A DNA stretch of 64,000 nucleotides, taken from Hyaloperonospora brassicae (taxonomy: Eukaryota; Oomycota; Peronosporomycetes; Peronosporales; Peronosporaceae). Positions 25,275 through 36,001 of the stretch are shown here, piece after piece. Location of the stretch: positions 99,860 to 163,859 of the forward strand of contig CANTFL010001453.1 of assembly GCA_947650285.1 (NCBI GenBank). Direction: 5' to 3'. The notes under the pieces were generated by a model, which did no database searches, was not told the DNA's origin, and was given only the letters and a program-made list of their open reading frames with translations. Within the stretch, counting starts at the first letter, position 1. Each line of letters begins with the position of its first letter. A program made the translations under genes and the position numbers.

Positions 25275-25314
25275 CCATCATGTGCAATAGACAGTCATGA
25301 ATCTCTCTATCTCT
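21061..25314 (+). mobile_element. 5'-truncated LINE (non-LTR retrotransposon) with 17-bp target-site duplication
   Basis: The element is flanked by identical 17-mers CACACGACCCCAACCTT at 21044-21060 and 25315-25331. This marks a target-primed insertion and sets both ends. The 5' end falls inside the endonuclease domain, the usual 5' truncation. The 3' end lies 40 bp after the ORF stop and has no obvious poly(A), ending in a CT-rich stretch instead. It is probably a fairly recent insertion, because the coding sequence is damaged by only one homopolymer frameshift and the duplication is perfect. Confidence 0.93.
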
Positions 25315-25331
25315 CACACGACCCCAACCTT
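25315..25331. repeat. Right target-site duplication of the LINE
   Basis: An exact copy of 21044-21060. Confidence 0.9.
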
Positions 25332-26605
25332 GCGAGCACGCGATTACAGTGCGACACGCGCGCCGTGCGGCTTGAAGTGATGCGTGGTTGTCTCTATATG
25401 TTACACATGCTTGCAGCAGGTATGGCAGGGACGAGGGCAACTGCGACAGTGTACATGCAGCCAATTCGAAGTGGTTGAACGATGCTGGCGACACTGAGGG
25501 TATCGAACTCCGCTCGCCACAAACGTGCACTCGACCACAGCTTGCAAGGACCACGTCATGGACCGGAGCTCAGCCCATTGTCAGCATACGTTGCACTGGA
25601 AGAGACAGATGCCTCATGCACGCGTGACGATGTGGCAGTTTAGGGCCACGCACCAGGCCGCAGCTGAAATTTTCACATATGCAGTCTGCTGGTCAAAGAC
25701 CTCCTGTCCATGCAGCACAGCACGAGCTACTTGCTCGACGTAGCTCCGCAGAAACAGCAGTGGTAGTACTAATGACTTACAAACGCATCGGCAAGCGGTC
25801 AGCAGAGAGACAAGAAGACGAGGACAACTCGGCCATGCGCACCATCTCGTAGCTCGCCATCGTAATCAGCGCTGCGGCTCACGCAATGTGGGTAGCGCAC
25901 TCGTTCGTTGCGTACAAAAGTCGGTGACCTGACGCCCGCCACCATCGTAGTCCTTTCCCTGGAGGTGAGACCGTTCTCTGCTGAAATCACGTGAGCGTTG
26001 GTAACGAACGCGTCGTGCAGAGCGCTTCTACAGTACCAAAACGGCGGACCATAGTGAGTAATCTGCACAGTCGCCTCCTCGAGTGCACCTTCTCGCTCCA
26101 TCTTTGCCCCTTGCTCGACCGACGACCCGACGGCAGCAATGTACACGCGCGTTGGCTGTTGTCAAGGGTACCTCCGCACGAGCGTATCCTTTCGACGGAA
26201 GCGATGCGACACGCGCGCGAGATCCGCCGACAGGCTCACGGCCGCCCGTCTCTGTGGCGTTCAGATCTCTCGGATCAGATAGATAGATAGGTGCCTGGCT
26301 GGTCTCTTGCTCGTGGCGCTGGCTTTTCCTGCGCCGCGGTAGTCGCAGACGGCGCTCGTCTCGATTTGAAACCGTGTGGAAAGAGGGCAGTCGACACGAC
26401 GACAACAACGAGCGCTTGACCCACCACCGTCTCGAGCGAGTGGCTCTGGCCCGCTTCTACCCGCGGCCGCAAAACCATCTGCAACGGCAGGCTGGTCAGC
26501 CGCCACGTCCAGCGGTGCAATTGGGACGAGCGGTGCGGCTGGCTCGACGAGAAGGAGGACGGGGACGGGTTGGAGGACAAGATAGTAGTAGTAGGAGTAG
26601 AAGTA

Positions 26606-26680
<75 letters not shown>

Positions 26681-26903
26681 GAGTAGTAGGAGGAGTAGTA
26701 GTAGTAGTCGGTCGACTATGCCATCTGGAGAGAGCGAGACCGAGAGAGAGAGAGAGAGGAGGGGGGGGGGGGGGAAACTACTATTGGCAGACTGACAGAC
26801 TGACAGACTGACGGACCGATCGACGGACCGATCGACGGACCGATCGACTGACTGACCTTATGCCGTCAGTGTGGCAGAAGAAAAGAAGGAGCGCGGGGAC
26901 TGC
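25332..26903. other. Intergenic region with simple repeats; no gene seen
   Basis: This is host sequence interrupted by the LINE insertion, then low-complexity DNA. An upstream exon with a signal peptide for the next gene could lie here, but I could not identify it. Confidence 0.5.
26580..26858. repeat. (TAG)n microsatellite plus GA, poly-G and GACN tandem repeats
   Basis: A (TAG/AGT)n run covers roughly 26580-26709, broken by a few G substitutions. Then come a short (GA)n, a 13-base G run near 26761-26773, and a ladder of gactgaca / gaccgatc octamers to 26858. These end 46 bp before the ATG chosen for the next gene. Confidence 0.93.
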
Positions 26904-28389
26904 ATGACTTTCTCCCGACGCGCACTGGAGCTCTCGACTCTTGCGATGCCGTCCGACACGAGCGGCTTTTGCAGCTCCGTCGCGTCCTGTCTAAAGGACG
27001 GCAGCGTCTCCTGCGACACGACCACCGGCGACTGTCCGCCGTGCATCTACGCGCTCGACGACACGTTCACGTGCTGGGAGAAGGACAACTCGACCAACAC
27101 GTGCCCGTTCACTGGCGTGCGCTACGACTGCTGTACGTAGTGACCGACGACTACTGCCATCCCCTCCTCCTCCTCCTCATTCAACTCTGTGTCACGCGCT
27201 CACTAACTGACTCAACCAATTGGTGATTGATTGTTTACGTGCTGCAGCTGACTCATGGAGCTCTTCGCCGCTCCCTCGCCCGAGTCCCGACAGTACCAGT
27301 GCCGCGTCTCTAGGGGACCGGCACACTCCCGCGCCTACAGACGAAGTGCGTCTTGCCACGCCGTCTTCCACCCCCTCTGCCGTATCGACCGATACCGACG
27401 CCGAAGCACTGAGCTCCACGAGCATCGGCGGCCTCAGCGTCGGAGTAGTCACCTACGGAGCCATTGGACTTGCGGCGCTTCTCGTCTTGTTGTTCCTCGT
27501 CATCCTCTGCGCGCGGAGACGTAAGATGCGACGTCGTCGCGAGGAGAACGCGGCGATTATAGGCCCGGGGACCAACTTTAGCCACGGCAGCGTCTTGACG
27601 GACAAGCGTCCGCGGGGCTTGTCCAAGCTACGCGATGACCCCTACGCTGGCTCGTACAATAACGTTCTGGACACGAACAAGGTGAGCTACATCCGTCCAG
27701 ACGTCAACTCAGGCGGCAGCAGCGAGGAACAGCATCAGCAACGGAAGCACTCGCCCCCTGTGCGTGTCAAGAGCTCTGTGCCACGCGGACGCACAAACGA
27801 GTCCCCGCGCAGCATGGACGGCATGCTGACTGACTCGCCGCATTCTCCGCCGGTGCTGGGCGGCAAGACCAGCTCCTTCAAGGGGGTCAGTGGACGCAGC
27901 ATGCTGCCGCCCTCGAGCGCGGCAGGCATCAGCGGGTTCTCCAACGTGAGCGAGTACGTGCAGCAAGACGTTTCGTCTCGCTGCACGTCCACTCCGAACG
28001 TCTTTGCCGAATACCTGCGGATGAAGGAAGAGATGCAGTACGACGACGAAGGCACTGGCAGTGTCGCGGACGGACTGAGTGCCGTCAGCTTTAGCGACAC
28101 CATCAGCGACCTCGACAGCGGCAAGTACTCGTTCGCGTCGTCCCACGACGTTAGTCGCCCGCCGAAGCGACGGGTGGACGTAGACGGCCGGTCGTCAGTG
28201 TCCGACTCCATTGCCGACTCCATTGCCGACTCGGTCACTGATTCAGAGTATGCCGAGCAGCTACGTGCACGTGGCGGCAGTGAGTGCGACAGTGAGATGT
28301 CCTACAACGACGAAAAGTACTCGTTCAGCAGTCTCGATGGCCTCGATGACAGTCAGGTACGAGTGGGCAAGCGCGAAGTGGAGATTTGA
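26904..28389 (+). CDS. Single-pass membrane protein with Cys-rich ectodomain and Ser-rich tail
   Basis: Two-exon model: 26904-27132 and 27248-28389 (456 residues). The intron has donor GTACGT and acceptor TGCTGCAG, and the two exon frames join in phase. The N-terminal part is Cys-rich (FCSSVASCLKDGSVSCD, CPPCIYALDDTFTCWEK, CPFTGVRYDCC), which suggests a disulfide-bonded extracellular domain. After a Ser/Thr/Pro linker comes one transmembrane helix (YGAIGLAALLVLLFLVILC), then a stop-transfer RRRKMRRRREE. A long cytoplasmic tail follows, rich in Ser/Asp with DSIADSIADSVTDSEY repeats and likely phosphosites. No signal peptide is visible after the chosen ATG, so the true start may be in an upstream exon. 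The family is not recognised. The topology suggests a cell-surface sensor or adhesion protein, which is an inference only. Confidence 0.7.
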
Positions 28390-28764
28390 GCCCGCCCGCC
28401 GTCCTGCTGTCGTTCCTAGATGCGTGATATCTGTCGAATGTACTCCCGTTATTTTATCAGCAAACGCGTTGATGCGCGAGGCCATTGATGCACTGAGCCG
28501 TTTTGAACAGGAGACGTGATGGTGACTGTTCAGCGTTCCTCAGCCAGCAGTCAAAGCAGATTGAGAACAGGTTCAGAACGACTTGTGATTGCACGGGTAG
28601 CGAGGGTCCTCGCGCTCAGAGATCTACGAGCGTGACCAGCGTTGCTGCTGGCACTACAGACTGTACCTCCCAGTGACAGTGGCTGACACTACAGCTGTGA
28701 CGACTGCAAGTGGCCGAGCTCCGCGTGTCTTCTTCCCATCAGACAAACGCCCAGTACATGCATG

Positions 28765-29631
28765 TCAATGCTTCCTCTTCGTGGCACTAGCCGTCCCGAC
28801 CTTCTCCGTTCCTGACGACAAGCTCCGCGAGACGTCTGCCGTGTCGACAGTCCCAACTTTGTTGCACGTGGCCGGCGCGTACGCCTCGCACTTCGCTTGA
28901 GGCTGACCAGCGCCGTCTCCATGCACCGCCGTCGACTCGGCTTTGGCGCCAAAGCGTGAGATGCACTCTTCCGAGATGAAATCCAGCACCTTTTGGTAGA
29001 TCCGTGAGCGAAACTCGGTCCGCTCTTGACCTTCGAGATACGACGGCAACGGCACGACAATGCCGTCAAAGTTCTGCATGGCAAACGGACTCGTCATCTG
29101 TGGCGGCTGCGGGCCGTTCGGTAGAAACATGACGCTACTCGCAGCAGCCGCTGCTAGGACTGTAGAAGTCGGCGCCGCTGACAGCAACGACGTCGCGCTC
29201 CTTCCACTCCCTGCAGCGGGTCCAGCAGTAGCAGCCGCCGCCGCCGCCGCTGCTGCGACTTGTGCGGCATTGTCACCTGATTCTCCGTCGTCTGACGTGT
29301 CAATCGACGGCGTCAGCGACTCGCGTCCCTTTGCTGTCTTCGTAGCTGGTCGATACGGTGCGAATCGAGCGATCAGAGCTTCGTTGGCCGCGACGCGTTG
29401 CTCGCGTTTGTGCTGTCGGTTCTTGGCGTCGAGTTTGCGCTGGTGCTGGTTCTGCCGGTTGCGGTGCTCGTCGCAGAGGTTGTGGGCCACGCCAGAGGTC
29501 TTGAGCGCCCGCTCTTGCACGCACTTGCCCGTCTTGTACCGGCACTTGCCGCGGTAGTCGGCGCGCTCGGAGCCGGGGAGCGCGACGGGGGCAGCAGCGG
29601 CCGGGAGGGAAGCGGTCTTGGCGTGCGACAT
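28765..29631 (-). CDS. Protein with a small basic zinc-binding motif, possible transcription factor
   Basis: 288 residues, single exon, ATG at 29631. Residues about 27-80 contain C-x6-C, then LCDEHRNRQNQHQRKLD followed by many Lys/Arg/Asn residues. This is a compact Cys/His site joined to a strongly basic helix. A poly-Ala tract of ten or more follows near residue 126, then a low-complexity middle. A second conserved-looking patch follows (VVPLPSYLEGQERTEFRSRI), likely helical, ending in a Ser/Thr-rich tail. The zinc-plus-basic layout resembles DNA- or RNA-binding regulators, but I cannot name the family. It is convergent with the membrane protein gene ending at 28389, with 375 bp between them. 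Confidence 0.6.
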   Translation of the reverse strand: MSHAKTASLPAAAAPVALPGSERADYRGKCRYKTGKCVQERALKTSGVAHNLCDEHRNRQNQHQRKLDAKNRQHKREQRVAANEALIARFAPYRPATKTAKGRESLTPSIDTSDDGESGDNAAQVAAAAAAAAATAGPAAGSGRSATSLLSAAPTSTVLAAAAASSVMFLPNGPQPPQMTSPFAMQNFDGIVVPLPSYLEGQERTEFRSRIYQKVLDFISEECISRFGAKAESTAVHGDGAGQPQAKCEAYAPATCNKVGTVDTADVSRSLSSGTEKVGTASATKRKH

Positions 29632-29943
29632 GCTGTGGGCTCAATCTGGACGACACACAGACAGACAGAGTCAGAGACAGAGCGAGAGCGCGCGCGGTGG
29701 GGTCAGAGCGCAGGAGAGCGCCGGCCATGACGGGACGCGTGCAAAGTGAGCGACGACTTACCGCGGCGTCGACTCAGAGAGCCTCAGATGGAGACTCAGA
29801 GAAGTGAGAGTGGCGGAACTCTGAGTCGAGCAGGGGCTGAGGGTTGCATAGACTGGACAAGCAGGCCGCATCAGTGGGCACGATGGGTAGAAACGCTGCA
29901 AACTCAGCTAACAGGACATATGGTTACACGGAACGGGGTCAAG

Positions 29944-30003
29944 AAGAAAAGCGCCAAAACATTCTGCTGTGGCGGCCGCGCAGAATGTTTTGGCGCTTTT
30001 CTT
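29944..30003. repeat. Perfect 24-bp inverted repeat (hairpin, 12-nt loop)
   Basis: 29944-29967 is the exact reverse complement of 29980-30003, and the loop is TGTGGCGGCCGC. It starts AAGAAAAGCGCC and pairs without a mismatch. It lies 313 bp upstream of the zinc-motif gene's start codon (on its 5' side). Confidence 0.93.
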
Positions 30004-33000
30004 TCTTGAAGCTGCGAATTTTGGTCCTCTTTGTGGCTCATCTGTTTTTTTGGGCTTTGTGGCACTTTTGTTTCTGTGCTGAGATGAAGCACTGCTCCGA
30101 CTGAGCGCGTCGCAGATCTGATACGCAAGTCTACTGGTGTGGCTATCACCGGGAAGGCCTCGTTTAGGCCGAGGTGCTATGATAGCGTGTCCGCAAACTT
30201 GTCGTGACGTTGAGTTCCTGTCGCTCTAGTTCCATGCGCTTTGCAGCGACGAAGTAGCAAAGAGTTAGCTGGATTCTGTAGCTGTTTGCACATGATTGTG
30301 ACGATAAGCATTCGATATTGAGCTTTCGTGGAGCGGTGTTGGCTTAGGCATTGGCAATGGTCTTCTTTTGATCACTTGCCTGCTGTTTGCTGCAGTCTAG
30401 AGCCCTGCAATCACATTCAGGTCCCTCGATCAATCTCGATGCCACGGTGGTTTATAGCGAAAATGCATGTGGCATGCGGTTGTCATCGATGGACATTTGC
30501 GTGGGCAACAAGCGTCTTCCATTCTGGTGGAACGAACGACTTGGCAATGACAGTACAGGACAAGTAGGGCTTCTGACGAGTCGCAGGCTTCGCATATTGA
30601 TTGGCAAAGTGGTGTCGTCAATTGTGCGGACTCGTTCCAGATCATAGGCTCTCACGTATGCTCGTATACTGCTGAATCAGACCAGTATACGTCTGGGAGT
30701 ATAAATTGGAATCTCGGAGCCCTGGCAGAGTAGGACGGCTGCGACCAGTGTAGTCCAGCGCAGTAACGCGCAAAGCACTGATTCTCAAAAATGGTGTCAA
30801 ACTTCAGCAATGGCCGATAGCGCTCACCACGCGAACACTCGGTCGGCTGTCTGGTCTCTAGTCGAAGGAACATTGGTCATTACCGTTGCTCGCAAGAGAA
30901 TGCGGTACGCAGCACGAATTATCGGTTCACTCAATGACGACAAAAGCGTTGACCTATACAGTAAAGAACGTGAAGCGTGCATCGACCGGAAGTCGATCAT
31001 TTAGTGCGTAACTTGTAGTGACCACCAAACTTTGGCTTTCTGTAATTTGCTGTGCACGATCCGTCGTCGGATCCGTTTGCGACATTGCCTGCAAACTGTA
31101 GCAAGACTGGGATCATGCATCATTCTCACCCCAGTGGCTGTACACCTTCTGATGGTCGCATCGCTGTGCGCGCGACGAGATCGTGGACATCTGGTTCATA
31201 CCCAGATCACCCACGTGCTTCTTTGAGTGCCGTTTGCTTGGGTAGAGGCAAGAGCGGGTCACGAGAAAGTCCTTGTTGTTGTCAACGACATTGGTTTGTC
31301 TATACTCTCGCAGCACGCATAATGTTGGGCCCTTGCGCCACGTTGCACAGCTGGCGCGAGCAACGCAGTGAGTTGGCGTTATACTGGCTACATACACCCA
31401 TTCATCAGCTCATGAGTAATGTCACACTGTCTCCGCACGAAGCGCGACAGAGGTATACCAATCCACTCGTCTAATGCAAGCAGAATGACGTGTCGAACCT
31501 CCACCTGCGCCGAGAGCTAAGGATCAGATGCAGCATTGAGCCGAGCCAGCTGTTTACAAGGGCTTGAGCTAGTACGGCATAGCAACGATCTTCACCGGTC
31601 CGACAACGATCTTTACTGACTATCAGACAATCACCTGGATGTTCTTGGATGTACAAACAGTGCAGGTGGTCGATGGGGATTGATGACGTGTGTAAGGTGT
31701 CGAAGTTGCATTGACGATGGCCTGGTGATTGTTGCAGGAGTGGCAAAATGGGACCGCTCGTAGAAGGAGTCTCGATGATGGTAGCATAGACATTGGCACT
31801 CTCGAGAGTGGTGCGGCCAGCTGCTGTACCCCCTACAGCATCTTCACTCAAGTGAGTAAAGCAATAGCTGATGGAGTTGGACTTGCCGTAGTGTCAGTCC
31901 ACATCAACTCCCCCGAAAATACAGGTGAGGTCAATTAGCCTGACCTTAGTTGAATGGTAGTTGACGTCGCCACGATTCCATCAGACGTAGCGATGCCGAA
32001 ACAGAGGTACCGTGTGAGGTCAGAGAAGTCATAGTAGAGTCCGTTCGCGCAGAAAACGACGACCACGGTGTAAAGAAGCATGCCACAACCAGTGTGTTCA
32101 TCAGACCATCGTGCGAGATTGCGAGTATCCAACGACGATTGGGATACGTTGGAGTTAGTGACGCAATCTCTCGTTACTAAGGCTGTCGCAGAATTACACG
32201 ACGCTGACTGTGCCATACCGAAACGTATGAATGACACGACTCTATGCCCATCAATTGAGTGAGAGATGCGAAAGCTTGTGCACGAACATAGCCCCAGAGC
32301 TCTGTATACTCAGCTAGAGGGTCGTCCAGCATAGTATGTTCTCCCAACGATACAGCTGCTACACACAACGAGATTAGTTACAAGAAATAGATGCAAGGAC
32401 TCGCCGCGACCATGCCTACAGCTAGCACCGAATCGCCAACGCGCTGCGATGATGGCCGACATTTACATGCCCCTGGGCTGTGCAGCCATCACACCTACAT
32501 TTCAGTCTCGACATAATGAAGGCATTCGCTTGCTGACACGTCGCCTGAACTCGAATTGATCACTACACTCTACTTGCACACACAAGTACTTTGTTTCGTA
32601 TCGTTTGCCTATCTGCAGTTTTTATCCATCGTGCCACAGTGTTTCCTAGCTCGAGCACCCGTTGCGTCAGAAGTAGCTGGTCATAGCAAGACTGTATACA
32701 ATGCGGGACTGATGCGCCCTTGCTGAATGACCAAATATGGGAAAGGTACTCACACGGTCGATGCACGACTTGGACCAGATTGTGGTCGCTCGTGATGATA
32801 GAAGCCTCGACATGATCGGCAACGAAGTGTGGTAACAACAAAACATTCGGCGCAAGCTCAATTGATCCCTTCCATTAGACGCGCTGACTGGAAGCTGCGA
32901 GGTCCACTTTGCCAAGCTCCGAAGTGTCTTTTCCATCCTTCTGTCTTGCTTTGTCCAGCAGTGCCAATGGATCTGGCTCGATCAACATGGTTATGCCATG

Positions 33001-34176
33001 CTTTCTGTTGCATATCGATGCTCTGTATAGATGACGAAGCCACGCAAATGAGTGGATTCGTTGGTGATGCGATCAATGACTAGATCTGTCTGTTGCTATA
33101 TCTGCGTTGCTGTCTTTGTATCCTCAATAAGTCGTAAGCGTCGACGCTTTTTGTATTTCGACGCCACTACCGTCGCAGTACGATGTAGCTCGTCGCTTTT
33201 GTGCAATCCCACGTCTCGGGGCACCAAACCTACAACGACGCGTAGCATAACACTGCAGCGTATCAAACTGAACGAAAGGGCATATCTCATCATAATACTT
33301 GTGCGTCTTCTTGGCTGGACTCTACTCCATGGTCTCGCATTTTGCCACAAAAGGAACTTTGCTGACCAAAGACATCCCACTAAGAAATGCATCTGGTATC
33401 GTGAGATTCCCATTTCTATGTGTAGTATAAGATCTTGCAAGAGCAGATAATATGACCTCTCGACAATTAACATCGGCGCACGCAGTATCCGCAATTATAT
33501 TGGATTTTGTGGACGTATATCGACTAGACAATATTCGAGCAGGTTACGCGCGTGGCGTCGCACGAAGCGCTATCCGCTCTTACAAAACCCAATGTACATG
33601 ACCTCATTGCAAGCATCTATGCTGAACGAGTAGTTTGCAATTATGTTGCAGTGCCGTGCACGGCTATCAGAAAGGGTCCATCCCTTGCCGTGTACGCGAG
33701 GTGAGGTACTTCCTTCGCAGGACAAACCGATATCAATTATTCGCCCAAGTTGCCGCCTGTACTGGCATAACACTGCATTGACCGCATTTATCAATTACAT
33801 CATCGACGAAGCAGCAGCGTCCCATGAAGCAGCTCGTATCCATGTAGTCCGATGCTGAGCAATGGTATGGGTCTCGGCAACAGAGCAAAGTATTGTACTG
33901 TTCGGAGCTATGATCGGCACGAGTGCATGCTGAAAAGACATCTCTCGATCCTCTTCAGCTGCGAATCCACATGCAATCGCTATCACAAGCAGTTGCAGTG
34001 TTTGTTGTGGTGAGAAGGCCCCAGTGGGTGATGATGGCCTTCGCGTCGTCATGTGCAATCCTGTATATCTCCGATACAGACTAGGGTCGAGACAATGACG
34101 CAAAGGTACACGAAAGACGACCGATTCGAGGCCTCTGTTTTATCCACAAATAGCTAAGTGTTATCACTAATACCTC

Positions 34177-34196
34177 GTGGCATTTCACTTTTCCGT
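34177..34196 (+). promoter_or_regulatory. Possible Inr/FPR-like core promoter of panB
   Basis: The stretch GGCATTTCACTTTTCCGTCG, about 130 bp before the panB ATG, resembles the oomycete initiator plus flanking promoter region pattern (CAxTTT-type followed by a pyrimidine run). This is a weak match by eye. Confidence 0.3.
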
Positions 34197-34323
34197 CGTA
34201 AAAGACGACAATTAGCGCGCAAAGCGTCGCTTCCTCTCTTCCCGTGCCCAGCAGTACTCATACTCCGTCCCACGCGCCTTCCGACACAATCCGTCCGACC
34301 ACTTCATTTAGTTCGTGCACACA

Positions 34324-36001
34324 ATGAAGCGCTTCGTCCTCCGCCGGCCGTCGTCCGTCGCTACGCGTCGCACTCGTTCCCGCGCGCCCCTCTCCACCCG
34401 CAGCTCTTCTTCGTCTGCGTCGTCTCCTCCTCCTCCTCCTCCTCCGACTCCGACGTACAATGCGGACGCAGCTGCCCGTACGCTTAAGCTACTGGAACGC
34501 CGCAAGGTCTCGACGCTGGACATGGGCATCTACAAGCGCACGCAGAAGCGCATCACTATGGTCACAGCTTACGACTTCCCGTCGGCAGTGCACGTGGACT
34601 TGGCGGGATTTGATGTGTTGCTGGTGGGCGACTCGGTGGGAATGGTCGAGTTGGTACGACAGAGAGATAGAGACATACAGAGAGAGAGAGATACAAAGAG
34701 AGAGAGAGAGGTTGAAGGTCTGACAGTGTGTCGGTCGTTTGTGTGTCTCTTTTTGTGTGGCTGTTGCTGTTGCTGTTGCAGGGGATGGACACGACGATTC
34801 CAGTGACGCTGGACGACATGATCCACCACACACGAGCGGTGAAACGGTGCGTTCGAGTGCTCTCTGTTGCTCGACCCTACGGCCACTACTGCCGTCTACG
34901 GTAGTTGTGGCTGTATTGTAACATGATTGCGCTTTGTCTCACGTCGTGGTCGTGTGGCTGGCTGCTCGTTGCAATGACAGCGGAGCCAGTCGTCCGCTAG
35001 TGGTCACGGACATGCCTTTTGGCACGTGTGAAGGAGCGCCGTTTGAAGCGCTGAAGAATGCTCAACGTCTGATGAAGGTAGTGAGAGCGATGTTGGTAGC
35101 AAAAGTGTCTCGCGTGCAAGTGACGAACACATCGTGCTGATCGTTGCTTGTGTGTGTATCGTGTTGATGAAAGGAGGGTGGCGCTGACTGCGTGAAGATT
35201 GAAGGAGGCAAGGAACGTGCAGAGACGAGTACGGATGATGTAGTTGTGGTCAAATCCGCTTGCAGCGTGTACTGACCAGCTTCGTTGCGGTGCAGTCAAG
35301 ACCATTGTCGATGGAGGCATTGCTGTGATGGGCCACATCGGACTTCGTCCGCAGCACATCAGTGTCCTGGGAGGATTCCGCGCTCAAGGCCGTACAGGTT
35401 ATGCTGCACAAGACTGAGCACACGCTGTAGCGCTCTTTGAAAGCAGTGCTGACGATCCCTTGTTTCACCGCACAGCTTCGCAAGCACGATTGATCATCGA
35501 GGACGCTTTGGCCGTGCAAAAGGCAGGTGCATTTGCTGTAGTGCTTGAATGCATTCCATCGGCTGTAGCCAAGGCCGTAACGAAGCTGCTCAGGATCCCA
35601 ACAATCGGCATTGGCGCTGGTCCGGAAACGGATGGCCAGGTGCTAGTCTTCCATGACCTGCTGGGTATGCTCCAGCACCCACACCACGCACAATTTGTTC
35701 CCAAGTTTTGCAAGCGCTATGCTGATGTTGGTGAACAAATTCGCATCGGCCTTGAGAACTATCGTGACGATGTGGAGAGCGGCCGTTTCTCAAGCGATGC
35801 GTATTCCCCGTACAAGGTAATTTGGCTGCCACGTGTCTACCTCCTCGGAAGCTTGATCACCTTGTGTCGGTCTGATATGCAATGCAGATGTCAGAAGAAG
35901 AAACCCAGAAGCTGCACGATATGGTAGCCAACGAATACAGCCAAAAGAATCGCGACGAACGCGACGAAGAAACGCTTCTGGAGGTCACGAAGGTCTACTG
36001 A
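34324..36001 (+). CDS. panB: 3-methyl-2-oxobutanoate hydroxymethyltransferase (ketopantoate hydroxymethyltransferase)
   Basis: Seven-exon model, 367 residues: 34324-34653, 34782-34846, 34981-35077, 35174-35228, 35296-35397, 35476-35816 and 35888-36001. All introns are GT..AG (donors GTACGA, GTGCGT, GTAGTG, GTACGG, GTTATG, GTAATT). The protein catalyses the first step of pantothenate synthesis: transfer of a hydroxymethyl group from methylene-tetrahydrofolate to 2-oxoisovalerate. Family motifs: [21 protein letters not shown] (metal-binding Asp), [33 protein letters not shown] (catalytic Glu) and [15 protein letters not shown]. The first ~60 residues are Arg/Ser/Pro-rich and look like a mitochondrial presequence followed by a Pro run. 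It ends with a 38-residue tail after the last intron. Six introns is a lot for a gene in this window. Confidence 0.95.

Larger units (their letters stand above)
29632..34323. other. 4.7-kb gene-poor region with one perfect hairpin
   Basis: Frames on both strands are short, unrelated to known domains and broken. No tRNA or rRNA was seen. Apart from the hairpin at 29944-30003 and upstream sequence of panB, nothing is recognised. It may be decayed transposon DNA. Confidence 0.5.

Noticed and set aside
30000..34300. tRNA genes or snoRNAs in the gene-poor stretch
   Set aside because: No A/B-box pair or cloverleaf could be made out by eye.
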